64,000 nucleotides of DNA from Massilia sp. METH4 (GTDB lineage: Bacteria > Pseudomonadota > Gammaproteobacteria > Burkholderiales > Burkholderiaceae_D), in contig NZ_CP146614.1 of the NCBI RefSeq assembly GCF_037094685.1, forward strand, positions 3,038,001 through 3,102,000, read 5' to 3'. A program made the translations under genes and the position numbers. Below, piece after piece: positions 1 through 8,532 of the stretch. Below the pieces are notes generated by a model. That model was not told where the DNA came from. It was given only the letters and a program-made list of their open reading frames with translations, and ran no database searches. Numbering within the stretch: position 1 is the first letter of the stretch; every line of letters begins with the position of its first letter.

Positions 1-76
1 ATGCATTGATCTTCCGGCCGAATTGCGCCACTATGGCGGAATAAAAAATGAAAACGATTTCACAACCGGAGACAAT

Positions 77-1834
77 ATGACACCACGACGTTCCCTGAAG
101 TCGCTGCTGCCGCTCGCCTGCCTGGCCTTGCCCTGCGCGGCATGGGCGGCGGCGCCCCAGGCGGCAAGCGCCACGATCAAGGTCAACCAGCTCGGCTTCC
201 TGCCTGGGGCCGCGAAATTCGCCGTCGTCCCCGACGGCAAGGCGGCCAGCTTCACGGTCGTCCAGGCGGGCACCGATACGGTGGTCAAGACCGGCACGCT
301 GGCGCCGGGCAAGGCAGCGCCCGAAGCCGGCGACAAGGTGCGGCTGGCCGACTTCACGGGCCTGGCCACGCCGGGCCGCTACCAGGTGCGCGTGGCCGGC
401 TTGCCCGACTCGCCGCCGTTCGACATCGGCCCGGCCGTTTTCCAGCCCGTGAACGCGGCCGCGATCAAGGCTTTCTACTTCAACCGGAACAGCACCGCGC
501 TGGATGAAAAGCACGCGGGCGCGTACGCCCGCGCGGCGGGCCATCCGGACACGCGGGTACTGGTTCACGCATCGGCCGCCTCGCCCGCGCGGCCGGCGGG
601 CACCGTGATCTCCAGCCCCAAGGGCTGGTACGACGCGGGCGACTACAACAAGTACATCGTCAATTCCGGCATCACCACGTACACGCTGCTGGCGGCCTTC
701 GAGGACTTTCCCGAGTTGTTCAAGGGGCAGGACCTGAACATTCCGGAAAGCGGCAATGCGCTGCCGGACCTGCTCGACGAGGCACTGTGGAACCTGGAGT
801 GGATGCTGACGATGCAGGACCCCGCGGACGGCGGCGTGTACCACAAGCTGACCAACCTGAAGTTCGACGGCATGGTGATGCCGGACCAGGCCAGGGAGCC
901 GCGCTACGTGGTGCAGAAGACCACGGCCGCGGCATTGAATTTCGCCGCCGTGATGGCGACTGCCAGCCGCGTGTTCGCACCCTATGAACAGCACGTGCCG
1001 GGCCTGTCCGCGAAGATGCTCGCCGCGGCCAAGGCCGCGTGGCAGTGGGCGCGGGCCAACCCGGGCGTCTACTACCAGCAGCCGAAGGACGTGGCCACCG
1101 GCGAATACGGCGACAAGGATGTGAGCGACGAATTCGGCTGGGCCGCGGCGGAGCTGTTCATCACCACGAAGGACCCCGCCTATTACGGGGCGATGAAGGC
1201 GCCAGCGCTGAAGGCCACCGTGCCGTCCTGGGCGCAGGTCGACGGCCTGGCGTGGATGTCGCTGGCGCGGCATCGCAAGACGCTCGGCTCCGCGGTGGAC
1301 CAGGCGCTGGTGGCGAATCGCATCGATACGCTGTCCGCCAGCCTGGCCAGGGGCTGGAAGGCGTCGGCCTACGGGATCACGATGCAGCCGGCGGACTACG
1401 TCTGGGGCAGCAGTGCCGTGGCGCTGAACCAGGCGATGGTGCTGGCGCACGGTTATCGCCTGACCGGCAAGCGCGAATACCTCGACGCAGCGCAGGCGGG
1501 GCTCGACTATGCGCTGGGGCGCAATGCGCTCGGCACCTCGTTCGTTACCGGCTTTGGCACGAAGTTGCCGCTGCACCCGCATCACCGGCCATCGGAAGCC
1601 GACGGCATCGCGGCGCCGGTGCCGGGCTGGCTGGTCGGCGGTCCGCAGCCCGGGCAGCAGGACAAGAACGATTGCCCGGTGGCGTACCTCTCGGCGCTGC
1701 CGGCGAAATCGTGGCTGGATCACGGCTGTTCGTATGCCAGCAACGAGGTGGCCATCAACTGGAATGCGCCGCTGGTGTACGTCACCGCCGCGATACAGGC
1801 GCTGACACCGGGCGGGGCTAGTACGCAACACTAG
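77..1834 (+). CDS. Secreted glycoside hydrolase family 9 (endoglucanase-type)
   Basis: Predicted secreted inverting beta-glucanase of family GH9. The 585-residue product begins with a Sec signal peptide (about residues 1-25, ending AWAA), then the cellulase N-terminal Ig-like domain (about 30-130), then the catalytic (alpha/alpha)6 barrel. The DAGD motif that provides the catalytic base is at 186-189, and the general-acid glutamate lies in NEVAINWNA at about 557. The start at 77 is chosen over an in-frame codon at 23 because a CCGGAG ribosome site precedes it and the signal peptide begins there. Length and domain order fit two-domain GH9 enzymes. The exact glucan substrate cannot be read from the sequence. 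A perfect hairpin overlaps the stop codon. Confidence 0.93.
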   Translation: MTPRRSLKSLLPLACLALPCAAWAAAPQAASATIKVNQLGFLPGAAKFAVVPDGKAASFTVVQAGTDTVVKTGTLAPGKAAPEAGDKVRLADFTGLATPGRYQVRVAGLPDSPPFDIGPAVFQPVNAAAIKAFYFNRNSTALDEKHAGAYARAAGHPDTRVLVHASAASPARPAGTVISSPKGWYDAGDYNKYIVNSGITTYTLLAAFEDFPELFKGQDLNIPESGNALPDLLDEALWNLEWMLTMQDPADGGVYHKLTNLKFDGMVMPDQAREPRYVVQKTTAAALNFAAVMATASRVFAPYEQHVPGLSAKMLAAAKAAWQWARANPGVYYQQPKDVATGEYGDKDVSDEFGWAAAELFITTKDPAYYGAMKAPALKATVPSWAQVDGLAWMSLARHRKTLGSAVDQALVANRIDTLSASLARGWKASAYGITMQPADYVWGSSAVALNQAMVLAHGYRLTGKREYLDAAQAGLDYALGRNALGTSFVTGFGTKLPLHPHHRPSEADGIAAPVPGWLVGGPQPGQQDKNDCPVAYLSALPAKSWLDHGCSYASNEVAINWNAPLVYVTAAIQALTPGGASTQH

Positions 1835-1853
1835 CGATCCGCTAGTGTTGCGT
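1823..1853. repeat. Perfect 14-bp-arm hairpin overlapping the GH9 stop codon
   Basis: Arms ACGCAACACTAGCG and its exact complement are separated by only three bases (ATC). The left arm contains the TAG stop codon of the GH9 gene. There is no following T-run, so this is not a standard intrinsic terminator. It could stabilise the mRNA 3' end or assist termination. Confidence 0.7.
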
Positions 1854-1928
1854 GCCCGTGAATCCGCATGGCGGTTCGTCGCGAAACGACGAATAATGAT
1901 CTTCTTGTCAACAGTCGAAAGGAACGCC

Positions 1929-2729
1929 ATGCCCCGTCCCACATCCGTCGCCGCCGTCATGGCGGCAGTGTTCTTTGCCGTACCCGCCGTCCAGGCCAAG
2001 TCGCTGCCTTCACTGTCCGTGCCCACGTTCTCGCTCCAGTTCACGGATTATTCCATCGTCTATGGCGACGCGGCCGCGCCTGCCGCGATCGGCCTGGTGT
2101 CCGCCAGCGCGACGTCGACCGTCATCAGCCTGGACAGCTTCGAACAGCTGCTGCACACGAAGAGCCTGGGGTCGGCTCCGGGCGTGGCCGAGGTGGCATC
2201 CACGATCCGCTTCGAGGCGGCAAGCGGGTATCGGATCACCGGTATTTCGTTTTCCGCCACCGTGAACGGCGTGCTGGAACTGCCCGATGTCAGCGGGCCC
2301 GACGTCATCGCCGTGGACTATGGGGATTCCCTGAACTACGCCCATGCCTACGCGGGCATTTCGCCGGCCGGTGCCACCCAGCAGCCCACGCAGCTCTACA
2401 GCACGACCCAGGTCTCGGCACCCGTTGCGCTGGGCGGTATCGTGCACAATACGCAGGGCCTGAGCGTGTTCGACTTCGGCCTCGACGTATTCGGCTCCTC
2501 CCGTGTGGAATCGACCTTCGTCTATACCACCAACCCCGATCCGAGCGAGCCTTTCCCGCTGGAGGGCAAGACCTGGGGCAATGCCGAGATCCATTACGCC
2601 AACCCCGTGCTGACCGTGTACACGGAGGCGATCGGGCCGCTGCCCGCCGTGCCGGAACCCGGCCAGTGGGCGATGCTGGCTGGTGGCCTGTTGCTGCTGG
2701 CCGGCGCGCTGCGTTCCAGGCGCGGCTGA
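1929..2729 (+). CDS. PEP-CTERM sorting domain protein
   Basis: Exported protein of 266 residues of unknown function. It carries an N-terminal signal peptide (about 1-23, ending VQA) and a C-terminal PEP-CTERM signal: VPEPGQW, a hydrophobic stretch (about 244-258), then the basic tail RSRRG. In known systems this signal is recognised by an exosortase, and the protein is processed for the envelope or exopolysaccharide matrix. The central part is beta-rich with no recognised catalytic motif. The start at 1929 follows a GAAAGGA site and gives the signal peptide; upstream in-frame codons from 1845 add an unlikely arginine-rich leader. No exosortase gene is in this window. It follows the GH9 gene by 94 bp, so co-expression is possible. 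Confidence 0.88.
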   Translation: MPRPTSVAAVMAAVFFAVPAVQAKSLPSLSVPTFSLQFTDYSIVYGDAAAPAAIGLVSASATSTVISLDSFEQLLHTKSLGSAPGVAEVASTIRFEAASGYRITGISFSATVNGVLELPDVSGPDVIAVDYGDSLNYAHAYAGISPAGATQQPTQLYSTTQVSAPVALGGIVHNTQGLSVFDFGLDVFGSSRVESTFVYTTNPDPSEPFPLEGKTWGNAEIHYANPVLTVYTEAIGPLPAVPEPGQWAMLAGGLLLLAGALRSRRG

Positions 2730-2736
2730 TCGCGAA

Positions 2737-2763
2737 GCGGGACGCGGCCACGCCCTGTCCCGC
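2737..2763. terminator. Weak hairpin between convergent genes
   Basis: Seven-base arms GCGGGAC / GTCCCGC around a 13-base loop sit in the 38-bp gap between two convergent genes. No T-run follows on either strand, so a role in termination is only suggested by position. Confidence 0.3.
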
Positions 2764-2767
2764 CACC

Positions 2768-4447
2768 TTACTCTGCCAGGCCGAGGTCCGTCGCCACCTG
2801 CCGGCGCAGCACGTACTTCTGGATCTTCCCGGTGACCGTCATCGGGAAGCCCTCCACGAAGCGCACGTAGCGGGGTATCTTGTAGTGGGCGATCTGCCCG
2901 CGGCAGAATTCGCGGATCTCGTCTTCCGCCGCTTCCATGCCGGGGCGCAGCACGATGCAGGCGCACAGCTCCTCGCCGTACTTTGCGTCCGGCACGCCCA
3001 CGCACTGCACGTCCAGCACCTTCGGGTGGCGATACAGGAATTCCTCGATCTCGCGCGGGTAGATGTTCTCGCCGCCCCGTATCACCATGTCCTTGGCGCG
3101 ACCCACGATGGCGGCGAAACCCTGTTCGTCGATCACCGCCAGGTCGCCCGTATGCATCCAGCCCGCCGCGTCGATGGCCTCGCGGGTCTTTTCCTCGTCG
3201 CCCCAGTAGCCGAGCATCACCGAATAGCCGCGCGTGAGCAGTTCGCCCTTCACGCCGCGCGGCACGATCCTGCCTTCGGCATCGACGATCTTCACCTCCA
3301 GGTGCGGGTGCACGCGGCCGATGGTCGAGACGCGCAGCGGCACCGGATCGTCCACGGAACTCTGGAAGCTGACCGGCGACGTCTCCGTCATGCCGTAGGC
3401 GATCGTGATCTCGGCCAGGTGCATCTTGTCGATGACGCGGCTCATCACCTCGGCCGGGCAGGGCGAGCCGGCCATGATGCCGGTGCGCAGCGTGGACAGG
3501 TCGTAGTGGCCGAAATCCGGATGGTCGAGGAGGCTGATGAACATCGTGGGCACGCCGTGCAGGCCCGTGCAGCGCTCGGCCTGCACGGTTTCCAGCACCG
3601 ACTTCGGTTCGAAGCTTTCGCCCGGAAACACCATCGCCGCGCCATGCGTCACGCAGGCCAGGTTGCCCAGCACCATGCCGAAGCAGTGGTACAGGGGCAC
3701 CGGAATGCACAGCCGGTCGCCGCTCGTGAGGCGCATCGCTTCGCCGACGAAGAAGCCGTTGTTCAGGATATTGTGGTGCGTGAGCGTGGCGCCTTTCGGC
3801 GAACCGGTGGTGCCCGATGTGAACTGGATGTTGACCGGCTCGTCGAATTGCAGCGCGGCCGCGATGTCCGCGAGGTTTGCGCGCGCCGCTGCATCGGGTT
3901 CCGGCAGCAGATCATCGAAATTGTGCATGCCCGGCGTCTTGTCCGCGCCGAGCCGGATCACGTGCCGCAAGTGCGGCAGCTTCCCTGATCGCAGTTTGCC
4001 GGGGACGCTAACGCGCAGCTCCGGCACCACGTCGCCCAGGATCGCCAGGTAGTCGCTCGACTTGAATGCCGGCGACAGGACCAGGGCGGCGCACTGCACC
4101 TTGTCCAGCACGTATTCGAGTTCGGCGCGGCGGTAGGCCGGGTTGATGTTCACCATCACCAGGCCCGCGCGCGCCGTGGCGAACTGCACGAGCACCCATT
4201 CCGCGCAATTCTGGGACCAGATGCCGACCCGGTCGCCGGGGCGCAAGCCCAGCTCGAGCAGGCCGATGGCCAGGCGCGTGACGCGCTCGTCGAGTTCCGA
4301 GTAGGTCCAGCGCACGCCCTGATGGGGCACGACGAGCGCTTCGTTGTCGGCGTACCGCGCGGCCACGCCGGCGAGGAAGGAACCGATGGTTTCACCGATG
4401 AGCGGAACGTCGTGTGCTCCGTGTACATAGCTCAGGCTTTGCTGCAT
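2768..4447 (-). CDS. Acyl-CoA synthetase, AMP-binding (ANL superfamily)
   Basis: Adenylate-forming ligase of 559 residues that should activate a carboxylic (probably fatty) acid to its CoA thioester through an acyl-AMP intermediate. Signature motifs: the P-loop-like [17 protein letters not shown], the A5 motif YGMTETSP, the hinge region [13 protein letters not shown], and the C-terminal catalytic lysine in [10 protein letters not shown]. The start at 4447 follows GGAGACAAC; an in-frame codon at 4498 has no comparable site. It resembles the medium/long-chain fatty-acyl-CoA synthase group common in Burkholderiales, but substrate length cannot be decided. It is transcribed alone and is divergent from the ABC transporter. 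Confidence 0.92.
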   Translation of the reverse strand: MQQSLSYVHGAHDVPLIGETIGSFLAGVAARYADNEALVVPHQGVRWTYSELDERVTRLAIGLLELGLRPGDRVGIWSQNCAEWVLVQFATARAGLVMVNINPAYRRAELEYVLDKVQCAALVLSPAFKSSDYLAILGDVVPELRVSVPGKLRSGKLPHLRHVIRLGADKTPGMHNFDDLLPEPDAAARANLADIAAALQFDEPVNIQFTSGTTGSPKGATLTHHNILNNGFFVGEAMRLTSGDRLCIPVPLYHCFGMVLGNLACVTHGAAMVFPGESFEPKSVLETVQAERCTGLHGVPTMFISLLDHPDFGHYDLSTLRTGIMAGSPCPAEVMSRVIDKMHLAEITIAYGMTETSPVSFQSSVDDPVPLRVSTIGRVHPHLEVKIVDAEGRIVPRGVKGELLTRGYSVMLGYWGDEEKTREAIDAAGWMHTGDLAVIDEQGFAAIVGRAKDMVIRGGENIYPREIEEFLYRHPKVLDVQCVGVPDAKYGEELCACIVLRPGMEAAEDEIREFCRGQIAHYKIPRYVRFVEGFPMTVTGKIQKYVLRRQVATDLGLAE

Positions 4448-4732
4448 GTTGTCTCCATGTCGTTGTGGTCTATGCCTGGGCCATTGTAAAGAACTCACGG
4501 CGATATGGGACCTCGTAGGCAGCCCGCCCGGGCTTTATGGATCAGCAGCGGCGTTATGTCCGTTTCCGCACTGAACGGTTCCATGACTGCTTTTAAGCTG
4601 AAAGCGTGGTCCCGGCTTGCCTGGCCTGCCGGGGCAACGAAATCTTTGCAACCACCAGGCTGAACTGGTCAAAAAAGCAACAATAAAGCGAACCCACGAG
4701 TTCGAACCGAGCCGTTTACTGGAAATACGATC

Positions 4733-6610
4733 ATGACCAAGCCTACCCTCGATTCCGTCAAGCGGGCCAAGCCCGTGGTCGATGACACCCCCGCGCCGAA
4801 GAAGCGGCCGCGCGTGCCGCGCCTGTCGCTCGCGGCCTGGAAACAATTCGTGGGCGTGGCCAAGCCCTACTGGCAGGAAGACCAGAAGAAGCAGGCCTGG
4901 GCCCTGCTCCTGCTGCTGATCGTGCTGATGCTGGTGGAGACCCAGCTCGCCGTGATGCTGAACGACCAGGCAGGCGAGATGACGTCGGCGCTGGCCGGCA
5001 GGGATGGCGACCGCTTCTGGACGTCGGTGCGCGCCTGCCTGTATATCCTGGCGGTGGCGGTGCCGGTCTACGCCTTCTATTACTACATGCGCGACCTGTT
5101 CGCCAACCAGTGGCGGCGCTGGCTCACCGGCCGCTTCCTCGACGGCTACCTGAAAGGGCGTAAGTACTACAAGCTGGGCTACGACAGCGAGATCGACAAT
5201 CCCGACCAGCGCATCAGCGAAGACATCAACACCTTCACGGGCCGGTCTACCCACTTCCTGCTGATCTTCCTGGGCTCGATCATGCAACTGGTGGCGTTTT
5301 CCGCCGTGCTGTGGTCGATCTCCCATGTGCTGGTCGCCGTGCTGGCGGTGTACGCGCTGGCCGGAACCGTGATCGCCCTGTGGATCTTCGGCACGCCGCT
5401 GATCCACCTGAATTTCTGGCAATTGCGGCGCGAGGCCGATTTCCGCTTCAGCCTCATGCGCCTGCGCGAAAACGCCGAATCGATCGCCTTCTACCGGGGC
5501 GAGGCACAGGAACGCGCGCACATCGATGGCAGGTTCGAGAAGGTCATCCACAATTTCTCACGCCTGATCAAGAAGCAGCGTTCGCTCAACCTGTTCCAGC
5601 GCACGTTCAGCCAGCTGACGCTGGTGCTGCCCTTCGTCATCCTGGCCAAGGGCGTGCTGTCGGGCGAGCTGGAAGTGGGGCGGGCAGTCCAGGCGGCCGG
5701 CGCCTTCACGGCCGTGCTGACGGCGGTGGGCATCATCGTCGACAACTTCGAGAGCCTGAGCCGCTTCGTGGCGGGCATCGGCCGCTTGCAAGCGCTGTCG
5801 AACCTGCTGCTGCCCGACGCGGAGCCGAAGGCCGCCACCGACAAGCCGCGTCCGCGCATCGAGAAGCGCCCCGGCGAGCACCTGGCGCTGGAAGCGCTCA
5901 CGCTGCATCCGCCGCAATCCGAGCGGGTGCTCATCAAGGAATTGAACCTGGTCTTGAAGCCCGGCGATGCGCTGCTCATCACCGGCGAAAGCGGCTGCGG
6001 CAAGAGTTCGCTGCTGCGCGCCATCGCTGGCCTGTGGCACACGGGCAGCGGCGTGATCCACCATCCGCCCATCGAGCAATTCTTCTTCCTGCCCCAGCAA
6101 CCCTACCTGCAACCGGGCACGCTGCGCAGCCAGCTGATCTATCCGAGCGCCGAGTGCGACCTGGACGACGATGCGCTGCTGGAGATCCTGGACCAGGTGC
6201 ACCTGCCGCGCCTGGCCGAACGGGTGGGCGGCCTGGACGCGGTGCAGGACTGGGCCAAGCTGTTGTCGGTGGGCGAGCAGCAGCGCCTGGCCTTCGCGCG
6301 CGTGCTGGTGCACGGGCCAAGCATCGTCATCCTGGATGAAGCGACCAGCGCGCTCGACAGCGGCAACGAAGCCTCGCTATACGCGCGCCTGCGCGCCAGC
6401 GGCACCACGCTGATCAGCATTGCCCACCGGCCGGCGGTGCTGCAGCACCATACGCACGTGCTGCACTTGCTGGGCGATGGGAAGTGGGAACTGCATGAGG
6501 CGGACGGGTTCGAGTTCGATGCGCCGGTGACGGCCTTGCGCAGCGGTGTGCAGCCGGCGCAGCAGCCGCGCGTGGTGGCGGCCGCGGGTGGTGTGAAATC
6601 GGCCGCGTGA
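4733..6610 (+). CDS. SbmA/YddA-like ABC transporter, fused permease and ATPase
   Basis: Inner-membrane half-transporter of 625 residues. The N-terminal part (about 1-370) has the membrane helices of the SbmA/BacA-type ABC_membrane_2 domain, and the C-terminal part is an ATPase. Walker A GESGCGKSS is at 418-426, the signature is LSVGEQQR in place of LSGGQ, and Walker B is VILDEATSALD around 535. The family is annotated as moving vitamin B12, bleomycin or antimicrobial peptides, and its direction differs between members, so the substrate here is open. The start at 4733 is preceded by a GGAAA-type site. The C-terminal 30 residues are low-complexity. The gene ends in an 18-bp tandem repeat and a terminator. 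Confidence 0.9.
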   Translation: MTKPTLDSVKRAKPVVDDTPAPKKRPRVPRLSLAAWKQFVGVAKPYWQEDQKKQAWALLLLLIVLMLVETQLAVMLNDQAGEMTSALAGRDGDRFWTSVRACLYILAVAVPVYAFYYYMRDLFANQWRRWLTGRFLDGYLKGRKYYKLGYDSEIDNPDQRISEDINTFTGRSTHFLLIFLGSIMQLVAFSAVLWSISHVLVAVLAVYALAGTVIALWIFGTPLIHLNFWQLRREADFRFSLMRLRENAESIAFYRGEAQERAHIDGRFEKVIHNFSRLIKKQRSLNLFQRTFSQLTLVLPFVILAKGVLSGELEVGRAVQAAGAFTAVLTAVGIIVDNFESLSRFVAGIGRLQALSNLLLPDAEPKAATDKPRPRIEKRPGEHLALEALTLHPPQSERVLIKELNLVLKPGDALLITGESGCGKSSLLRAIAGLWHTGSGVIHHPPIEQFFFLPQQPYLQPGTLRSQLIYPSAECDLDDDALLEILDQVHLPRLAERVGGLDAVQDWAKLLSVGEQQRLAFARVLVHGPSIVILDEATSALDSGNEASLYARLRASGTTLISIAHRPAVLQHHTHVLHLLGDGKWELHEADGFEFDAPVTALRSGVQPAQQPRVVAAAGGVKSAA

Positions 6611-6637
6611 AGAACGGGTGAACGATAAGCGGCGAAC

Positions 6638-6692
6638 CGAACGAGAAACGGTGAACGAACGAGAAACGGTGAATCGAACGAAAAACGGCGAA
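6638..6692 (+). repeat. 18-bp tandem repeat, three copies
   Basis: Three consecutive copies of CGAACGAGAAACGGTGAA, the first two identical and adjacent, the third (CGAACGAAAAACGGCGAA) after one extra T. The third copy forms the left arm of the terminator that follows. A degenerate fourth copy may lie at about 6623-6637. Confidence 0.85.
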
Positions 6693-6710
6693 CCGGAGTT
6701 CGCCGTTTTT
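6681..6710. terminator. Bidirectional intrinsic terminator after the ABC transporter
   Basis: Perfect 13-bp arms AAAAACGGCGAAC / GTTCGCCGTTTTT around a CGGA loop. It ends in five T on the plus strand and five T on the minus strand, so it can terminate both the transporter and the tRNA-Pro transcript. Confidence 0.92.
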
Positions 6711-6719
6711 CATGAATTC

Positions 6720-6796
6720 TGGTCGGGGTGAGAGGATTCGAACCTCCGGCCTCTACGTCCCGAACGTAGCGCTCTACCAGGCTAAGCTACACCCCG
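6720..6796 (-). tRNA. tRNA-Pro (anticodon CGG)
   Basis: Read on the minus strand, the 77-base sequence folds as a cloverleaf. The 7-bp acceptor stem CGGGGTG/CACCCCG ends in a discriminator A and an encoded CCA. The anticodon stem CTACG/CGTAG has loop TTCGGGA, giving anticodon CGG for the proline codon CCG. The T-arm contains GGTTCGAATCC. No integrase or attachment-site duplication is seen next to it. Confidence 0.97.
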
Positions 6797-6921
6797 ATTT
6801 GGTGAAGAGGCATGATTAAACCAGATTTCGATTGCTGTGGCAACTGTTCCGGCCGGAATTTTTGGATTCCCGACGACTTCAATTACTATCCGGCCTTGCC
6901 AACAACAATGCTGGAGCATCC

Positions 6922-7269
6922 ATGGCCGTCACCATCTACCATAACAACGCGTGCAGCAACTCGCGCGGCGCGCTGGCGCTGATCCGCGAGGCGGGCATCG
7001 AGCCAGTGATCATCGATTACCTGAAGAACCCGCCCACGCGCGCCGAGCTGGCGGACCTGATCGCCCGTGCAGGGCTGACGCCGCGCGGCGCCATGCGGGA
7101 CAAGGGGGAGGTGTACGAACAGCTGAACCTCGCCGATCCAACGCTGACCGACGACCAGCTGCTCGATGCAATGAGCGCGCATCCGGCGCTGATCAACCGG
7201 CCATTCGTCGTGACGGACAAGGGCGTGCGGCTGTGCCGGCCGCCGGCGCTCGTGCAGGAGATCTTGTAA
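6922..7269 (+). CDS. ArsC-family (glutaredoxin-dependent arsenate reductase-like) protein
   Basis: Small thioredoxin-fold protein of 115 residues in the ArsC/YfgD family. The catalytic cysteine is C11 in YHNNACSNSRGAL, and the later GLTPRGAMRDK and LINRPFVVTDKGVRLCRP segments match the family's anion-site arginines. Classical members reduce arsenate to arsenite with glutathione and glutaredoxin; many housekeeping homologues have an unproven role. No arsR, arsB or acr3 gene is adjacent, so arsenic resistance is not supported by context. The start at 6922 follows CTGGAG and matches the family N-terminus; an in-frame codon at 6832 would add about 30 residues. Confidence 0.85.
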   Translation: MAVTIYHNNACSNSRGALALIREAGIEPVIIDYLKNPPTRAELADLIARAGLTPRGAMRDKGEVYEQLNLADPTLTDDQLLDAMSAHPALINRPFVVTDKGVRLCRPPALVQEIL

Positions 7270-7274
7270 AGGAA

Positions 7275-7296
7275 AGGGCCGGCATGTGCCGGCCCT
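7275..7296 (-). terminator. Terminator for the GH105-DUF4861 operon
   Basis: A perfect inverted repeat (arms AGGGCCGGCA / TGCCGGCCCT) lies between two convergent genes. On the minus strand it is followed by a short T-rich stretch (CCCTTTCCTTT), which suits termination of the leftward operon. Confidence 0.7.
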
Positions 7297-7301
7297 CCGA
7301 A

Positions 7302-8522
7302 TCAAGGCTGCGCTTGCACGCTCACCTTGACCGGATGCGCGGCGCGCTTCGCGAAATCGGCCACATACGCTTGCCACTGCGCCGCGCTGGTGATCTCACC
7401 CGCGCCGCTCCACGCGCCGCCGGCGTAGTAGCGCAGCGGCTCGCCGGATTTCACCTGGGCCAGCACCAGGTTGTTCAACGCATCGTCCGCGAAGTCCCGC
7501 GCGGTCGGCAGGATCACGGCGGTGCCGAACGCGCCCTTGCTGCGCTGCTCGATCCATTGCAGCAGCGTGCCGGTATCCTTGTCCCGCTTGACGTCGACCA
7601 CGCCATTTTCTCCCTTGTCGGTCGGCGTCTTGTTCAATCCGATGGCCACCGTGAGCGTGGACGGGCCCTTGAACTCGAAGGTGCTCTCGATGCGATCGAG
7701 CTGGTGGCCCGCGTCGACGGTGAAGCGCTTGACTTCCGTGACCGGTGTTCCCGCCGCATCCCAGGCGTCGTAGCGCAGCTCGAAGATCGAGCGCACCGGG
7801 CCGTTGGCCAGGACCTTCCAGCCCGCGTAGTTGGTGGAGACGTGCAGCGTCCTGCCATCCCACACGCCGGTGCCGCCGGCACCGCGCGACTTGCCGACGT
7901 TGTAGAAGTCCATGCCTTCGCCTTCGTCCTTGTGGTAATGGTCATGGCCCTTGTTGTACCAGCGGTCGACGATCGGATACGGCACGCGCTTGAACCACAG
8001 GTCCAGGCCGGAAGTCTGCAGCACTTCCTTGCCGCTGCCCGGCGCGGCCGGCGCCATCAGCGCGGGGCCGTAGGTGCGGTGCGCCAGCTTGTCGTTTTCC
8101 CACGCGAAGTCGTCCAGGCGTTCCTGGATGTAGCGCGCGGTCGTCCTGGTGGGGAAGACTGGCGCGATGGCGTCCGATTTCTCCACCGTGTACGTGGCGC
8201 TCTTCTCGCCGGCCTTGAAGCTGTGCTGGAAGATCAGCTCACCGTAGGCGGCGCCCACGTTGTGCGGGTCCTTCGCCTGCGGCGCCACGTTCGTGACCTG
8301 GAACGGCACGGGATTGCCGCCCGCGTCCTTGACGACGATGCGCTGGATCAGCGCGCCGGGCAGGGCGGCGTTCACGTCCTTCCACGGTACCGTCACCGTC
8401 TCGGACGGGCGGGCGCTGTCCAGGTCATGCGACAGCATCACGCGCAGGCTCGCCGCGCTGCACAGGTTGGCGGCCAGCAGCAGCGCGGAGATCGTCGCCA
8501 GTTTGAAGGTCGAGCGGGTCAT
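7302..8522 (-). CDS. DUF4861 family secreted protein
   Basis: Exported protein of 406 residues in the DUF4861 family, whose biochemical activity is not established to my knowledge. A signal peptide covers about residues 1-23 (ending LCSA). The body has the beta-rich look of carbohydrate-processing proteins, with conserved WYNKGHDHYHKDEGEGMDFY and GRTLHVSTNY segments. It starts about 10 bp after the GH105 gene on the same strand, so the two form an operon; DUF4861 members are often found with unsaturated-uronyl hydrolases, which implies a role in pectin or rhamnogalacturonan breakdown. The start at 8522 gives better spacing from GAAAGGA than the ATG six bases upstream at 8528. Confidence 0.82.
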   Translation of the reverse strand: MTRSTFKLATISALLLAANLCSAASLRVMLSHDLDSARPSETVTVPWKDVNAALPGALIQRIVVKDAGGNPVPFQVTNVAPQAKDPHNVGAAYGELIFQHSFKAGEKSATYTVEKSDAIAPVFPTRTTARYIQERLDDFAWENDKLAHRTYGPALMAPAAPGSGKEVLQTSGLDLWFKRVPYPIVDRWYNKGHDHYHKDEGEGMDFYNVGKSRGAGGTGVWDGRTLHVSTNYAGWKVLANGPVRSIFELRYDAWDAAGTPVTEVKRFTVDAGHQLDRIESTFEFKGPSTLTVAIGLNKTPTDKGENGVVDVKRDKDTGTLLQWIEQRSKGAFGTAVILPTARDFADDALNNLVLAQVKSGEPLRYYAGGAWSGAGEITSAAQWQAYVADFAKRAAHPVKVSVQAQP

Positions 8523-8532
8523 CGTCATCCTT

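Noticed and set aside
1868..3988. Plus-strand open frame of 706 codons
   Set aside because: It overlaps a PEP-CTERM gene and runs opposite the acyl-CoA synthetase; composition (arginine, histidine rich) is typical of antisense frames in high-GC DNA.
6638..6692. CRISPR-like repeats
   Set aside because: Adjacent 18-bp copies without spacers; simple tandem repeat.
6720..6796. tRNA-Pro as integration site of a genomic island
   Set aside because: No integrase gene or duplicate of the tRNA 3' end is seen near it.
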